NCBI RefSeq assembly: GCF_900102055.1
Contig: NZ_FNBA01000001.1
Span: 1 to 64,000, forward strand
DNA from: Ulvibacter litoralis
GTDB lineage: Bacteria; Bacteroidota; Bacteroidia; Flavobacteriales; Flavobacteriaceae
Length of the DNA stretch: 64,000 nt
Direction: 5' to 3'
Shown: positions 29,878 to 38,302 of the stretch, piece after piece
Position numbering within the stretch: the first letter of the stretch is position 1
Layout: every line of letters starts with the position of its first letter
The notes under the pieces: generated by a model
Databases searched by the model: none
What the model was told of the DNA's origin: nothing
What the model saw: only the letters and a program-made list of their open reading frames with translations
Position numbers and translations under genes: made by a program

Positions 29878-30291
29878 ATGCGAAAATTCTTCAAACACAG
29901 CATTCTATTCATACTAACACTACTTAGTTTGGGGATACTATCGTGTGGGGCACAAAAAAGAGGAATGATGTATTTATATTCAGATCAAAATAACAATCGG
30001 TTTCAGATTACAGCTTCTGAAATACGTTATATTCCGATGACTGCTTCGGAAAGTTCTTCGGGGCAGTACAATGGTGGTAAAAAAGCAACCGTAAAGATTA
30101 CTAAAGAAACCTTCAACCAAATTTCAACCCTTGCGGAAGCTGTATTTGCTTCAGAAGGAGTCACGACACAAAGAAGGATGCTTACGGCGGTACTAAGCCT
30201 TCAAAACAACGGAGAAAACAGACAAGTAATTGCAACCCCTTCCGAAGAAAGAAAAAGACTAGAAGCAGTATTACGTGAACTTATTCAATAA
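29878..30291 (+). CDS. small lipoprotein of unknown function
   Basis: A 137-residue protein with a lipoprotein signal (hydrophobic residues 9-21, lipobox Cys23 in GILSCGAQ). The mature part contains YLYSDQNNNRFQITASEIRYIPM, a Ser/Gly-rich turn, KATVKITKETFNQISTLAEAVF and a C-terminal helix EERKRLEAVLRELIQ. I do not recognise a family. Its position 16 nt behind the carbonic anhydrase gene suggests a shared transcript but no evident shared function. Confidence 0.78.
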   Translation: MRKFFKHSILFILTLLSLGILSCGAQKRGMMYLYSDQNNNRFQITASEIRYIPMTASESSSGQYNGGKKATVKITKETFNQISTLAEAVFASEGVTTQRRMLTAVLSLQNNGENRQVIATPSEERKRLEAVLRELIQ

Positions 30292-30351
30292 AAAAACACC
30301 CAAAATACAAACTGCATTATTGGATGTTTCTAAATTACGTTAAGCCAAAAA

Positions 30352-30834
30352 CTAATTCTTTTCAAAGGTTAAATAATCGGTGCCTCCATTACCTCCGCTT
30401 ACATCAATCAATTCTATTTTGTTTTCAGAAACAGAAATAATATCCCAATCGTCACTTAACTCATTAAAATCGTCTGGCGCTGCGAAAAAGATATTAAAAT
30501 CTAAATCACTACTATTGTTACCATCATCATCACTAGACGAACTATCGTCTGAAATTGACCAAGTCCCGGTAACTGTAGTGCTTTCATTAACCGCAACTAA
30601 TGTTCCATCTTGATTGAACGTGAAACTATAGCCACTATAGTTACCGGTTTCATCTTGGTCTGTATCATAGAAATACGTTATTCGCCAATCACCACTTGAA
30701 GCTGTTGTTGTTACTTGTGCGACAGTGATGGCGTTGTCTGTTGGGTTGCTATCATCATCCGAATCGCAAGCCACAATAAAAGCTGCCACAATAAGAGTAA
30801 AAACCATCATTTTCAAAAGCTGTACTGTTTTCAT
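30352..30834 (-). CDS. lipoprotein with lipocalin-like C-terminal module (short form)
   Basis: A 160-residue lipoprotein (lipobox Cys23 in IVACDSDDD). After an Asp/Ser-rich linker it has a module of about 110 residues: SSGDWRITYFYDTDQDETGNYSGYSFTF, a low-complexity SDDSSSSDDDGNNSSD stretch, DFNELSDDWDIISVSENKIEL and a final YLTFEKN. The same module, with matching WxIxxYxDxxxDET, YxGYxxxF and LTFxKN motifs, ends the next gene upstream. It probably forms a small beta barrel. It lies 27 nt downstream of that gene and is presumably in one operon, divergent from the sigma-factor operon. Function unknown. Confidence 0.82.
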   Translation of the reverse strand: MKTVQLLKMMVFTLIVAAFIVACDSDDDSNPTDNAITVAQVTTTASSGDWRITYFYDTDQDETGNYSGYSFTFNQDGTLVAVNESTTVTGTWSISDDSSSSDDDGNNSSDLDFNIFFAAPDDFNELSDDWDIISVSENKIELIDVSGGNGGTDYLTFEKN

Positions 30835-30861
30835 AATTATCGTTTTTATAGTTGTTATCTT

Positions 30862-31902
30862 TTAGTTTTTCTGGAAGGTTAAGGTGTCTTCAATAACGTT
30901 GTCTGAATCAAAAGTGACAAAGGTCACCGTATTTTCGTTATACTGAAAGACTTTATAATCGTGATCGTCGGTGCCATTTAAAGGGCTATCCATATCAAAA
31001 TCCAAGTTTAAACCACCATTTACAACGGTGACAACCCAAGTACCATACACATAATCAACACCATTGGTTGCATACACGGTAATACTGTCTAAAAAGTTAT
31101 AATTATACCCTTGATACTCTTGAGTTTCATCTTCCCCATCGTCTAAATATTCGGAGATATGCCAAGCACCATTTTTTAAAATGTCACGCAAGATTTCAAC
31201 ATCAGGATCTACTGTTGTCACTACAACTTCACAATCAGCCTGCGCAAAGGCATTGGTTAATTCTTGGTTGTTATTAATTAGATAAGGCTCATTATTTACA
31301 ATTACTGTCATTCCATAATCGATGGCAATTATAATATCGTCTGTTATATAATTTAGGTACTCAAACCAATCATGATCAGTATCAATCGTAATATCACCTA
31401 GTTGTTCATTGCTTGTATTGTAAATAAAGCACGAAATTGGATATTCGAATTCAACACAAACATAGGTGTCGCCTATAAAATTAAAACAATCCGCAGTAAA
31501 AGCATCTAGCTCGGTTTGGTTGGCTATTTCCGTTTCAGAATAATCTTCACTAATAACAACGATTGGAAAGACTATTTCTAGTGTATCGATGTCGCCAGGA
31601 TATTCGTCAAAAATGGCATGAATGTTTTGCAAATCGGCAAGTGTTGAAATTGTAAGTTCCTGACTATTTGCAAATACGGTAACAGGAAGCTCCACAGACG
31701 AACAGCTACTACCGTCGATTATATCGTCTACATAACCATTGTTTTGAGAAGCACTCACCAACATTTCGGCAAGTACCGAATTTGCAGTTATTGTTTCATT
31801 AGGGGTTTCATCAATTAATTCATGTTCTTCTTTCTGACAAGAAGAAAACAACAATCCTAGCAATAAGATTGGAACTAGTGATGTATAAAATTTCTTTTTC
31901 AT
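30862..31902 (-). CDS. lipoprotein with repeated beta modules (long form)
   Basis: A 346-residue protein starting at ATG 31902, where MKKKFYTSLVPILLLGLLFSSC gives a lipobox Cys near residue 22. An ATG-less extension to 31923 is rejected. The body contains VELPVTVFANSQELTISTLADLQNI and a later INNNQELTNAFAQADC, which look like two related units with NSQEL/NNQEL motifs. The C-terminal 110 residues are the same module as in the 30352 lipoprotein. The gene faces away from the ECF sigma gene across about 100 bp, so it may be a target of that signalling system; this is an inference from position. Confidence 0.82.
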   Translation of the reverse strand: MKKKFYTSLVPILLLGLLFSSCQKEEHELIDETPNETITANSVLAEMLVSASQNNGYVDDIIDGSSCSSVELPVTVFANSQELTISTLADLQNIHAIFDEYPGDIDTLEIVFPIVVISEDYSETEIANQTELDAFTADCFNFIGDTYVCVEFEYPISCFIYNTSNEQLGDITIDTDHDWFEYLNYITDDIIIAIDYGMTVIVNNEPYLINNNQELTNAFAQADCEVVVTTVDPDVEILRDILKNGAWHISEYLDDGEDETQEYQGYNYNFLDSITVYATNGVDYVYGTWVVTVVNGGLNLDFDMDSPLNGTDDHDYKVFQYNENTVTFVTFDSDNVIEDTLTFQKN

Positions 31903-31985
31903 AGCAATTGCTTTTTGAGGCATTACTAAAACTATAACAGCCTATTTAAAAAATACCCTACTGTAAAATATAAATTCTTTTTGGA

Positions 31986-31993
31986 TATATTTG
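31986..31993 (+). promoter_or_regulatory. ECF sigma gene promoter, -7 box
   Basis: TATATTTG, 17 nt before the ATG at 32011. It overlaps the start of the longer TTG-initiated reading, so it supports the ATG at 32011 as the true start. Confidence 0.5.
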
Positions 31994-32010
31994 AGTGGAC
32001 AACAAATTAT

Positions 32011-32520
32011 ATGGACTCACTGGAAGATATTTGTAAAGAAGCCACCTTCAAAAAGGTTTACAACACCTATAATAAAGAAGTCTGGCGTTTTATCTATTAC
32101 AAATGCGGAAATACCGCACAAGCAGACGATTTGGTGCAAGATGCATTTATCAAGCTTTGGCAAAATTGCGCAAAAACACCTTTAGCCAAAGCAAAATCTT
32201 TTTTATACACCATAACCAACAATGCCTTCTTAAACGAAATAGCGCACAAAAAAGTTGTTTTAAAACACGCAAAAGCACAGCCTAACAGAATTAATAGCGA
32301 ATCGCCAGAATATGTTTTTGAAGAAAAAGAATTCAATCAGAAAATTGAAAATGCGATTGCGAATCTTACAGAAGGACAACGAACTGCTTTTTTACTTAAC
32401 CGAATAGAAGGTAAAAAATATGCCGAAATCGCTACACTTTTAGACATTTCAGTAAAAGCAGTAGAAAAACGAATGAGCCAAGCACTAGCCTCTCTTCGGA
32501 AAGAAATAGGAAATGTATAA
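32011..32520 (+). CDS. ECF-type RNA polymerase sigma factor (FecI-like)
   Basis: A 169-residue sigma-70-family factor. Region 2 is YNKEVWRFIYYKCGNTAQADDLVQDAFIKLWQ with the melting and -10 recognition segment SFLYTITNNAFLNEIAHKK. Region 4 is ALSEGQ-like (LTEGQRTAFLLNRIEGKKYAEIA) followed by a helix-turn-helix DISVKAVEKRMSQALASLRK. The ATG at 32011 is chosen over a TTG at 31981 because the -7 box lies between them. It is the first gene of sigma-FecR-TonB receptor, a cell-surface signalling cassette in which an outer-membrane signal releases the sigma factor. Confidence 0.93.
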   Translation: MDSLEDICKEATFKKVYNTYNKEVWRFIYYKCGNTAQADDLVQDAFIKLWQNCAKTPLAKAKSFLYTITNNAFLNEIAHKKVVLKHAKAQPNRINSESPEYVFEEKEFNQKIENAIANLTEGQRTAFLLNRIEGKKYAEIATLLDISVKAVEKRMSQALASLRKEIGNV

Positions 32521-32574
32521 CTTAAAGGTAGGGTAAATTAAAACAAACCTGTTCTACCTACGAACACATAACAT

Positions 32575-33483
32575 ATGGATTTAGAAAATCTATTACACAA
32601 ATGGTTAAATGGCACCGCTACTCCAGAAGAAGTAACACAATTAAAAGCTTCTCCCGAATATGCGAGCTATCTAGAAATTTCAGCAGCAACGGCACATTTG
32701 AAAACGCCGGAGGTTGCTAGCGACCAAAACTATAAGGCCATCGCCTCTCAATTACAACCAAAAAACAACGTGCGAAAATTATTTCCGGTACGTAACCTTC
32801 TTAAAATCGCAGCCGTTCTTGCTATTTTTGTTGTTGGTTATTTATATGTAGACTCTTTAGACACCACCATACATTCTCAAATTGCAAAAAAAGAAACATT
32901 TACATTGCCCGACAGTTCTGAAGTTGCCTTAAATGCCAACTCAACTATTACCTATAACAAAAACAATTGGAACTCGCAGCGAACATTAAATCTGCAAGGT
33001 GAAGCTTATTTTAAAGTAACCAAAGGAAATACTTTTAGCGTTAAAACACCCTTAGGAACGGTGACCGTTTTAGGAACACAATTCAATGTTTTTTCAAGAG
33101 ACAAACAGTTTAACATTACCTGTTACGAAGGCTTGGTGAGTGTTGCCTATAATGACACGCTTATTAAATTACCCGCAGGTTCACAACTTAGCATTGAAAA
33201 CAATACGCTTATTAAACATGCCAATGCTTTCGCTCCATTTCCTAGCTGGACCGCAAACGAAAGTAGTTTTGAAAATGCTGATTTAGCAGCTGTTTTAGAA
33301 GAGCTAGAAAGACAATATCCCATTCAATTAACCGCAACATTTAGTAATGCAAATCGCCGTTTTACGGGAAGTTTCACGCACACAGATCTTACATTAGCCT
33401 TAAAATCTATATGCGATCCTTTGCAACTTGCATTTACTATTGAAGACGAACGTGTAACCATATATGCCAACAAGAGCCAGTAA
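32575..33483 (+). CDS. FecR-type anti-sigma regulator
   Basis: A 302-residue single-pass inner-membrane protein. The cytoplasmic N-terminus (LLHKWLNGTATPEEVTQLKASPEY) would bind the sigma factor. A membrane helix follows at about residues 73-90 (LLKIAAVLAIFVVGYLYV), then the periplasmic FecR domain (TFTLPDSSEVALNANSTITYN, LNLQGEAYFKVTK, FSVKTPLGTVTVLGTQFNVFS). The C-terminal DUF4974-like domain is FENADLAAVLEELERQYPIQL, which meets the receptor. Its end overlaps the receptor gene by 20 nt, so translation is likely coupled. Confidence 0.95.
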   Translation: MDLENLLHKWLNGTATPEEVTQLKASPEYASYLEISAATAHLKTPEVASDQNYKAIASQLQPKNNVRKLFPVRNLLKIAAVLAIFVVGYLYVDSLDTTIHSQIAKKETFTLPDSSEVALNANSTITYNKNNWNSQRTLNLQGEAYFKVTKGNTFSVKTPLGTVTVLGTQFNVFSRDKQFNITCYEGLVSVAYNDTLIKLPAGSQLSIENNTLIKHANAFAPFPSWTANESSFENADLAAVLEELERQYPIQLTATFSNANRRFTGSFTHTDLTLALKSICDPLQLAFTIEDERVTIYANKSQ

Positions 33484-36016
33484 ATGTAACTTGAAACTCA
33501 TACTCCTTGTTTGTTTTTTTTGCTGTAGCAGCCTTATCGCTCAAACAACAAAAAAAACCACCTTACTTGCGCTTATACCAACCCTAGAAACTACGTATAA
33601 CATCCGATTTTCGTTCGATAGTAATGCTCTTTCAGAAATAGAAATTACTACGCCACCTACTCAAAAAACACTTGCCGAAACACTCTCCCACTTAAATAAT
33701 ACGACCCCATTCACGTTCACACAGATAGACGAGCGCTACATTACCATTGTTTCTAAAGCATCTCTTTTTTTCTGCGGAAAGATCACAGATGCCTACAATA
33801 ACGCAACTCTAGAAGGAGCTACGATAGAAGCTACACTGCAACGCTTTTCGACCGTTACCAACGCTGAAGGTATATTCTTTATCTCAAAAAACGAACCTCA
33901 GCAAATTACCATCCGACATCTAGGTTATCAAACACGTACAGTCCCTGTATCGCAACTAAGTACTAATTGCGCTACAATTACATTAACTCCAGTTGTATCG
34001 AGTTTAGAGCAAGTATTACTGCATACTTATTTCACCAAAGGGATTCGCAAACAACAAAACGGAGCTTTTAAAATTAACACGGATAATTTCGGATTACTTC
34101 CTGGGCAAGTAGATGGTGATGTTTTACAAATTGCACAAGCATTTCCTGGTGTTGAAAGTGTGGACGAAACAATCTCGAACATTAACATTCGAGGAGGCAC
34201 ACATGCCGAAACCAATATTTTATGGGACGATATTAAAATGTATCAAAGCGGCCATTTTTTCGGACTGATATCGGCCTTTAATCCAGATATTACTAAAAAA
34301 GTAACAGTTTTTAAAAATGGAACACATCCAAGATATGGTGAAGGTGTTTCGGGAGTCATTGATATGCGTTCTGAAAATGAAAACACAACTGCCTTCTCAG
34401 GCGGCGCAGGTTTCAACTTAATTAATGCGCACGCTTTTGCTGAAATCCCTATTACCTCCAATTTCGGAATTCAAGTCTCTGGACGGCGTTCGATTAACGA
34501 CTTTATTGAATCGCCTGTATTTGGTATTTATGAAGATCGCATTTTTCAAGATTCTGAAATCACCGCCATTGCTACCGACGATAATGGCACTGAAGTCGCT
34601 TCCGAATACGATTTTACATTTTACGATTTTAGCACCAAACTACTTTGGGATATTTCTGAAAAAAGCAACATCCGAATCAACTTTTTAACCATCGATAATG
34701 AATTAGAATTTACCGAGACCTTAAATGCTTCCGCTAGTTCTGAAACGAGTAATCTACAACAACGAAGTCTGGTGGGAGGACTTTCATGGGAATACCAGTG
34801 GAATTCGAAGGTGAAAACACAACTGTTAGGATATGCTAGCTATTACAAACTAAATGCCATCAATGAAGAAATATTCACCACACAAAAACTGCTTCAGGAA
34901 AACGAAATACTCGAAACAGGAGTAAAAGTTGATGCAACATGGAATCTTTCAGAAAAAATTGAAATACAAGGGGGCTATCATTTTTCAGAAGTAGGAATTG
35001 CCAATACACAGGATATCAATCTGCCCCGTTTCCGAAGTTATGATAAAAACGTACTACAAACACATTCGGCTTTTGGGAACCTCCACTTTACTCCTAATAA
35101 CGAAAAAACAAGTATACATACAGGGATTCGCGTCAACCATTTTACCGAGTTAAAAACAACCCTCGTAGAACCGCGTCTTAGTGTTCATCAATCACTAGGC
35201 AATGGTTTTGCTGTCGAAGCATTGGGCGAATTTAAAAGTCAGTCCACCACACATCGCATCGATTTTGAAAGTGATTTTCTCGGAGTTGAAAAAAGAAGAT
35301 GGGTTCTTGCAGACAATGAGGGAGTTCCTATTATTAAAAGCAAGCAAGTGTCTTTTGGGTTGGTGTACAACAAATCTAATTGGTTTGTGAATCTAGAAGG
35401 GTTTTACAAGTTCGTGGAAGGCATCACAACCGCTAATCAAGGTTTTCAGAATCAGTTTCAGTTTACGCGAAGTACTGGTGAATATGCCGCAAAGGGATTG
35501 GAATTTGTACTTAACAAAAAAACAAAATCGTACAGCACTTGGTTGTCGTATATGTTGTTAAAAAACGATTATAGCTTCGATGCTTTATCGCCTTCAGAGT
35601 TTCCGAATAACTTAGACATTAGACATACAGCAACGCTCGCTAACACACTTGCTTTTAATAAATTTAAATTAGCATTAGGCATTAATTGGCACAGTGGCAA
35701 ACCGTACACCGTTCCAATGACCAACGAAGAAATTGCAATCACTGACGGAATTCCTTCTATTCAATACGACCTTCCCAATCAAGAACGGCTCTCAAGCTAT
35801 TTTAGAGTAAATCTTTCCGCAGAACATATTTGGAATCTCTCGGGAAAACTAGATGCAAAAATCAATTTTGCCCTTCTGAATGTGTTCAATACTAAAAATA
35901 CTTTAAACATTCGATACGCGATTGATACGGATAAAAATGGCACACTTCGCGTAAACCAAATTGAAGAAATCTCGTTAGGTTTAACCCCAAATTTCTCTGC
36001 ACAACTACTATTTTAA
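33464..36016 (+). CDS. TonB-dependent outer-membrane receptor/transducer with STN domain
   Basis: An 850-residue outer-membrane protein. Order: signal peptide (1-27), an STN secretin/TonB short N-terminal domain (about 30-97, TLLALIPTLETTYNIRFSF) that passes the signal to FecR, a carboxypeptidase-regulatory-like beta domain (about 104-165, GKITDAYNNATLEGATI), the plug (about 215-315, NINIRGGTHAETNILWDDI, VTVFKNGTHPRYGEGVSGVIDM) and a 22-strand barrel ending in aromatic FSAQLLF. The STN domain and the sigma/FecR genes upstream mark it as a FecA-like transducer. No SusD partner follows, so the substrate is probably not a large glycan; it cannot be named. Confidence 0.94.
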   Translation: MPTRASKCNLKLILLVCFFCCSSLIAQTTKKTTLLALIPTLETTYNIRFSFDSNALSEIEITTPPTQKTLAETLSHLNNTTPFTFTQIDERYITIVSKASLFFCGKITDAYNNATLEGATIEATLQRFSTVTNAEGIFFISKNEPQQITIRHLGYQTRTVPVSQLSTNCATITLTPVVSSLEQVLLHTYFTKGIRKQQNGAFKINTDNFGLLPGQVDGDVLQIAQAFPGVESVDETISNINIRGGTHAETNILWDDIKMYQSGHFFGLISAFNPDITKKVTVFKNGTHPRYGEGVSGVIDMRSENENTTAFSGGAGFNLINAHAFAEIPITSNFGIQVSGRRSINDFIESPVFGIYEDRIFQDSEITAIATDDNGTEVASEYDFTFYDFSTKLLWDISEKSNIRINFLTIDNELEFTETLNASASSETSNLQQRSLVGGLSWEYQWNSKVKTQLLGYASYYKLNAINEEIFTTQKLLQENEILETGVKVDATWNLSEKIEIQGGYHFSEVGIANTQDINLPRFRSYDKNVLQTHSAFGNLHFTPNNEKTSIHTGIRVNHFTELKTTLVEPRLSVHQSLGNGFAVEALGEFKSQSTTHRIDFESDFLGVEKRRWVLADNEGVPIIKSKQVSFGLVYNKSNWFVNLEGFYKFVEGITTANQGFQNQFQFTRSTGEYAAKGLEFVLNKKTKSYSTWLSYMLLKNDYSFDALSPSEFPNNLDIRHTATLANTLAFNKFKLALGINWHSGKPYTVPMTNEEIAITDGIPSIQYDLPNQERLSSYFRVNLSAEHIWNLSGKLDAKINFALLNVFNTKNTLNIRYAIDTDKNGTLRVNQIEEISLGLTPNFSAQLLF

Positions 36017-36039
36017 AAGTCCTTTAGAATCCTCTAACA

Positions 36040-36107
36040 GAATTCCCATACTTTTCACTCCTCCTAGAATTCTTTGATAGTGTAGTGATTATCATCTATT
36101 AATTTAG
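36040..36107 (+). promoter_or_regulatory. repeated promoter module, copy 1
   Basis: GAATTC (36040-36045), 21 nt, GAATTC (36067-36072), TTTG (36073-36076), 23 nt, TAATTTAG (36100-36107), then the gene at 36131. The 21-nt spacer contains CTTTTCACTCCTCCTA, nearly the same as in copy 2. The last box resembles a -7 element. Confidence 0.7.
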
Positions 36108-36130
36108 CTACATAATCAAAATCTCACACA

Positions 36131-36647
36131 ATGAAACGAACACTACATAATGTAGGTGTTTTCCTAATCGTAGGATTCTACTCATCTAATACACACGACT
36201 GCAGCGAAGAATTTACACTTTTAAATTCCCTCCGGGAAAAAGCAAGCATTGAACAAGCCCTCACCGACCCTGACGCAATTATTGACGACTTTAAAGGGTC
36301 GCTCACCGCATCGTTAACCAAGTTAAGTTTTAAAAAGGACGCGCCCAAACTCTTACCCATGAATGGAAAAGAGAAAAAATGAAACGTCCAAAAAAAGCAA
36401 CAAACGCATGTATGCAACGTATCTGGCGGGGAAAGAGTTGTTACAAGTAACCATTCAATATAACAAGCAGTTACCCAATGCTGAAGTCATTGTCTGTGCA
36501 CACAACAAAACGGGTAAAACTAAAAATCTGGAAAGTTTTGTTTTCACTTCGGAAAGTCCCGAATCTGAGAAGTTGTTTGAGCTTACAGAAGTAAAAGGAC
36601 GTATTGTAAGCATTGCGATTAAGAACCCTTCTGAAGCCAAATTTTGA
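36131..36647 (+). pseudogene. small secreted protein, probably split by a frameshift
   Basis: Two overlapping frames: 36131-36382 (83 residues, weak signal-like N-terminus MKRTLHNVGVFLIVGFYSS) and 36363-36647 (94 residues). The second, without a signal peptide, matches the C-terminal beta domain of the exported proteins at 36796 and 37553 (LLQVTIQYNKQLPNAEVIVC, LTEVKGRIVSIAIKN against LKNVKGKIIIVAMKN). Joining both frames gives about 172 residues, close to the 181 of the 37553 protein. The 18 bases before the first ATG (AAATCTCACACA and start) also match those before 37553. The likely break is the A6 run at 36374-36379, next to the first stop. Two coupled genes, a programmed slip or a sequencing error remain possible. 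Confidence 0.6.
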
Positions 36648-36690
36648 ATATCAAATTAACGTCTTACAACTGTAAAAAACAGTCCTCTAT

Positions 36691-36758
36691 GAATTCCGTT
36701 AATTTTCACTCCTCGCAGAATTCTTTGATACTAAACACATTACACCCAATTACTTTAG
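36691..36758 (+). promoter_or_regulatory. repeated promoter module, copy 2
   Basis: GAATTC (36691-36696), 21 nt containing TTTTCACTCCTC, GAATTC (36718-36723), TTTG (36724-36727), 23 nt, TACTTTAG (36751-36758), then the gene at 36796. All spacings are identical to copies 1 and 3. Confidence 0.72.
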
Positions 36759-36795
36759 CAGTAATCAAATTATAAACCAATATAAACTTTAAATT

Positions 36796-37521
36796 ATGAA
36801 AACTTTAAACACATTAAAAGCAAAAATTTTTATCGTCGCATTAATTGCGAGCGCTTTTACATTCCAATCCAATGCACAAACCTGCGCAACGACATTGACT
36901 AGTAAAACTGGAAAAGTATATTCTGTAAATCCGGCTAACATAACCACTAAAGCAACATCAGATAAAGTAACCATTCGCATTAAAAAAACGGCTGGAAAAG
37001 CAGAAACGCAAGTCAATATTTACGTAAACAACGTAATGCAGCAAAATAAAACGATTGAGTTTGACAATGGTAAATACACAACTGGATATCGCACAGCCAC
37101 ACTAAATAATGTAAAAAACAAAAACATTAAAGTAAAAGTTGTAAACCAATCTGTGGGAAACACTTTTAGTTACAAATTAAAAATTGATGGAGCTAGTAGT
37201 TCTCTAGCATCAACAGGTGGGAAAGTAGTAGGCTCACTTGTGGGACAAACCAATAAAACAATATACACCAACAACTCTTGTACGAATAAAGCACGAATTG
37301 TAGTACGTAGAAATAGTGGTAAAGCGCGTGGAAACATTCGTGTTTGGGAAAAGAATGGAAGCAGCTGGTCGCTACTTAATCAATACAACCAAACTTTAGA
37401 GAAATCGGAGTCGCAAAAGGTTTTCACAGTCAACTCCAATAAGCCGCTAAAAGTAGAACTACGCAATGTATCGATAGGAAACAATCTAGGGTATACTATG
37501 AATGCACTTGCAGCAAATTAA
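36796..37521 (+). CDS. secreted protein with two repeats of a small beta domain
   Basis: A 241-residue exported protein: signal peptide cut after SNAQ near residue 28, then two copies of a domain of about 80 residues. Copy one (about 53-132) has VTIRIKKTAGKAETQVNIYV, ATLNNVKNKNIKVKVVNQSVGNTFSYKL. Copy two (about 163-240) has ARIVVRRNSGKARGNIRVW, FTVNSNKPLKVELRNVSIGNNLGYTM. The mature protein is rich in Lys, Asn and Thr and strongly basic. The same domain occurs once in the next gene and in the broken gene upstream. No family name comes to mind. It is driven by promoter module copy 2 and co-transcribed with the 37553 gene. Confidence 0.82.
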   Translation: MKTLNTLKAKIFIVALIASAFTFQSNAQTCATTLTSKTGKVYSVNPANITTKATSDKVTIRIKKTAGKAETQVNIYVNNVMQQNKTIEFDNGKYTTGYRTATLNNVKNKNIKVKVVNQSVGNTFSYKLKIDGASSSLASTGGKVVGSLVGQTNKTIYTNNSCTNKARIVVRRNSGKARGNIRVWEKNGSSWSLLNQYNQTLEKSESQKVFTVNSNKPLKVELRNVSIGNNLGYTMNALAAN

Positions 37522-37552
37522 AAATAATCACTCACATTTTAAATCTCACACA

Positions 37553-38098
37553 ATGAAAAAAATAATATTATTACTAGGTATCGCTTTATTCACATTAAGC
37601 TTTCAAGCAACCGCACAAAACTGTAATCAAGGTGTTAAATTGGCCGAAAAAACTTGGGAGAAGTGGGGTCCATGGAAACCGAATATTCAAATCGTGCCGT
37701 TTAAAGCGGAAGTTCAAAAAATTAAAAGAGTTTGGAATTGGATTGCTGCCAATGGAGGCGCAACCATAGGACCCCGTTTATTAGAAATGGACGGAGGTAA
37801 TGAAACTGGAAACATCGCTGGACAAACCAAAAGTACATTTGTTACGCCACCTTCATTTAATAACAATGTAAAATTGACCATCAACAAATACGATGGAAAA
37901 GCCAAAACAGGTGTCACCATTTGTGTGCAAGGTCGCGACGGAATTACCACACAAAAGGCGAGCTATGAATTTCCAAACGACAAAAATGGAAAAACAAAAG
38001 TCTTTAATCTTAAAAACGTAAAAGGGAAAATCATCATCGTTGCGATGAAAAACAAATCGGTTGGTAACAAGTTTAAGTACCGAATTAATGCCAAATAA
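37553..38098 (+). CDS. secreted protein with one copy of the same beta domain
   Basis: A 181-residue protein whose ATG at 37553 gives a clear signal peptide (MKKIILLLGIALFTLSFQ, cut after ATAQ). A frame extension to 37502 is rejected. The middle part is Trp-rich (TWEKWGPWKPN, RVWNWIAANGG). The C-terminal 75 residues are the domain shared with the neighbours: VKLTINKYDGKAKTGVTICVQ, FNLKNVKGKIIIVAMKNKSVGNKFKYRI. It starts 31 nt after the preceding gene with no promoter module between, so both are probably one transcript. The protein is basic. Function unknown. Confidence 0.82.
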   Translation: MKKIILLLGIALFTLSFQATAQNCNQGVKLAEKTWEKWGPWKPNIQIVPFKAEVQKIKRVWNWIAANGGATIGPRLLEMDGGNETGNIAGQTKSTFVTPPSFNNNVKLTINKYDGKAKTGVTICVQGRDGITTQKASYEFPNDKNGKTKVFNLKNVKGKIIIVAMKNKSVGNKFKYRINAK

Positions 38099-38115
38099 AT
38101 TCTAATTATTAATTC

Positions 38116-38252
38116 TAGAGGCTGTCTAAAAAAGCAGGTTTTAATGTTCGTTCGAGCACAGTCGAAAATTTCAAGTAGTCAATTTACACTGAAGCCTCTA
38201 CTACACTCGACCCGACAAACAAATTAAACTTCACTTTTATAGACAGTCTTTT
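38116..38252. mobile_element. MITE-like element, 137 bp
   Basis: Terminal inverted repeats AGAGGCTGTCTA (38117-38128) and TAGACAGTCTTT (38240-38251) pair over 12 bp with two G-T pairs. They are flanked on both sides by the 7-bp direct repeat TTAATTC (38109-38115 and 38253-38259). The interior has no reading frame and contains a small palindrome TTCGAGCACAGTCGAA. This fits a non-autonomous element moved by a transposase elsewhere. With a T run after the right end it may also terminate the 37553 transcript. Confidence 0.55.
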
Positions 38253-38302
38253 TTAATTCATCAGATTATAACTTCAAAAGCACCGTGCGTATTCTCTTAC
38301 CG

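Noticed and set aside
30292-30351. Imperfect hairpin AAACAcCCAA / TTGGaTGTTT between convergent genes
   Set aside because: It has a long 17-nt loop, one mismatch and no T run, so it is too weak to call a terminator.
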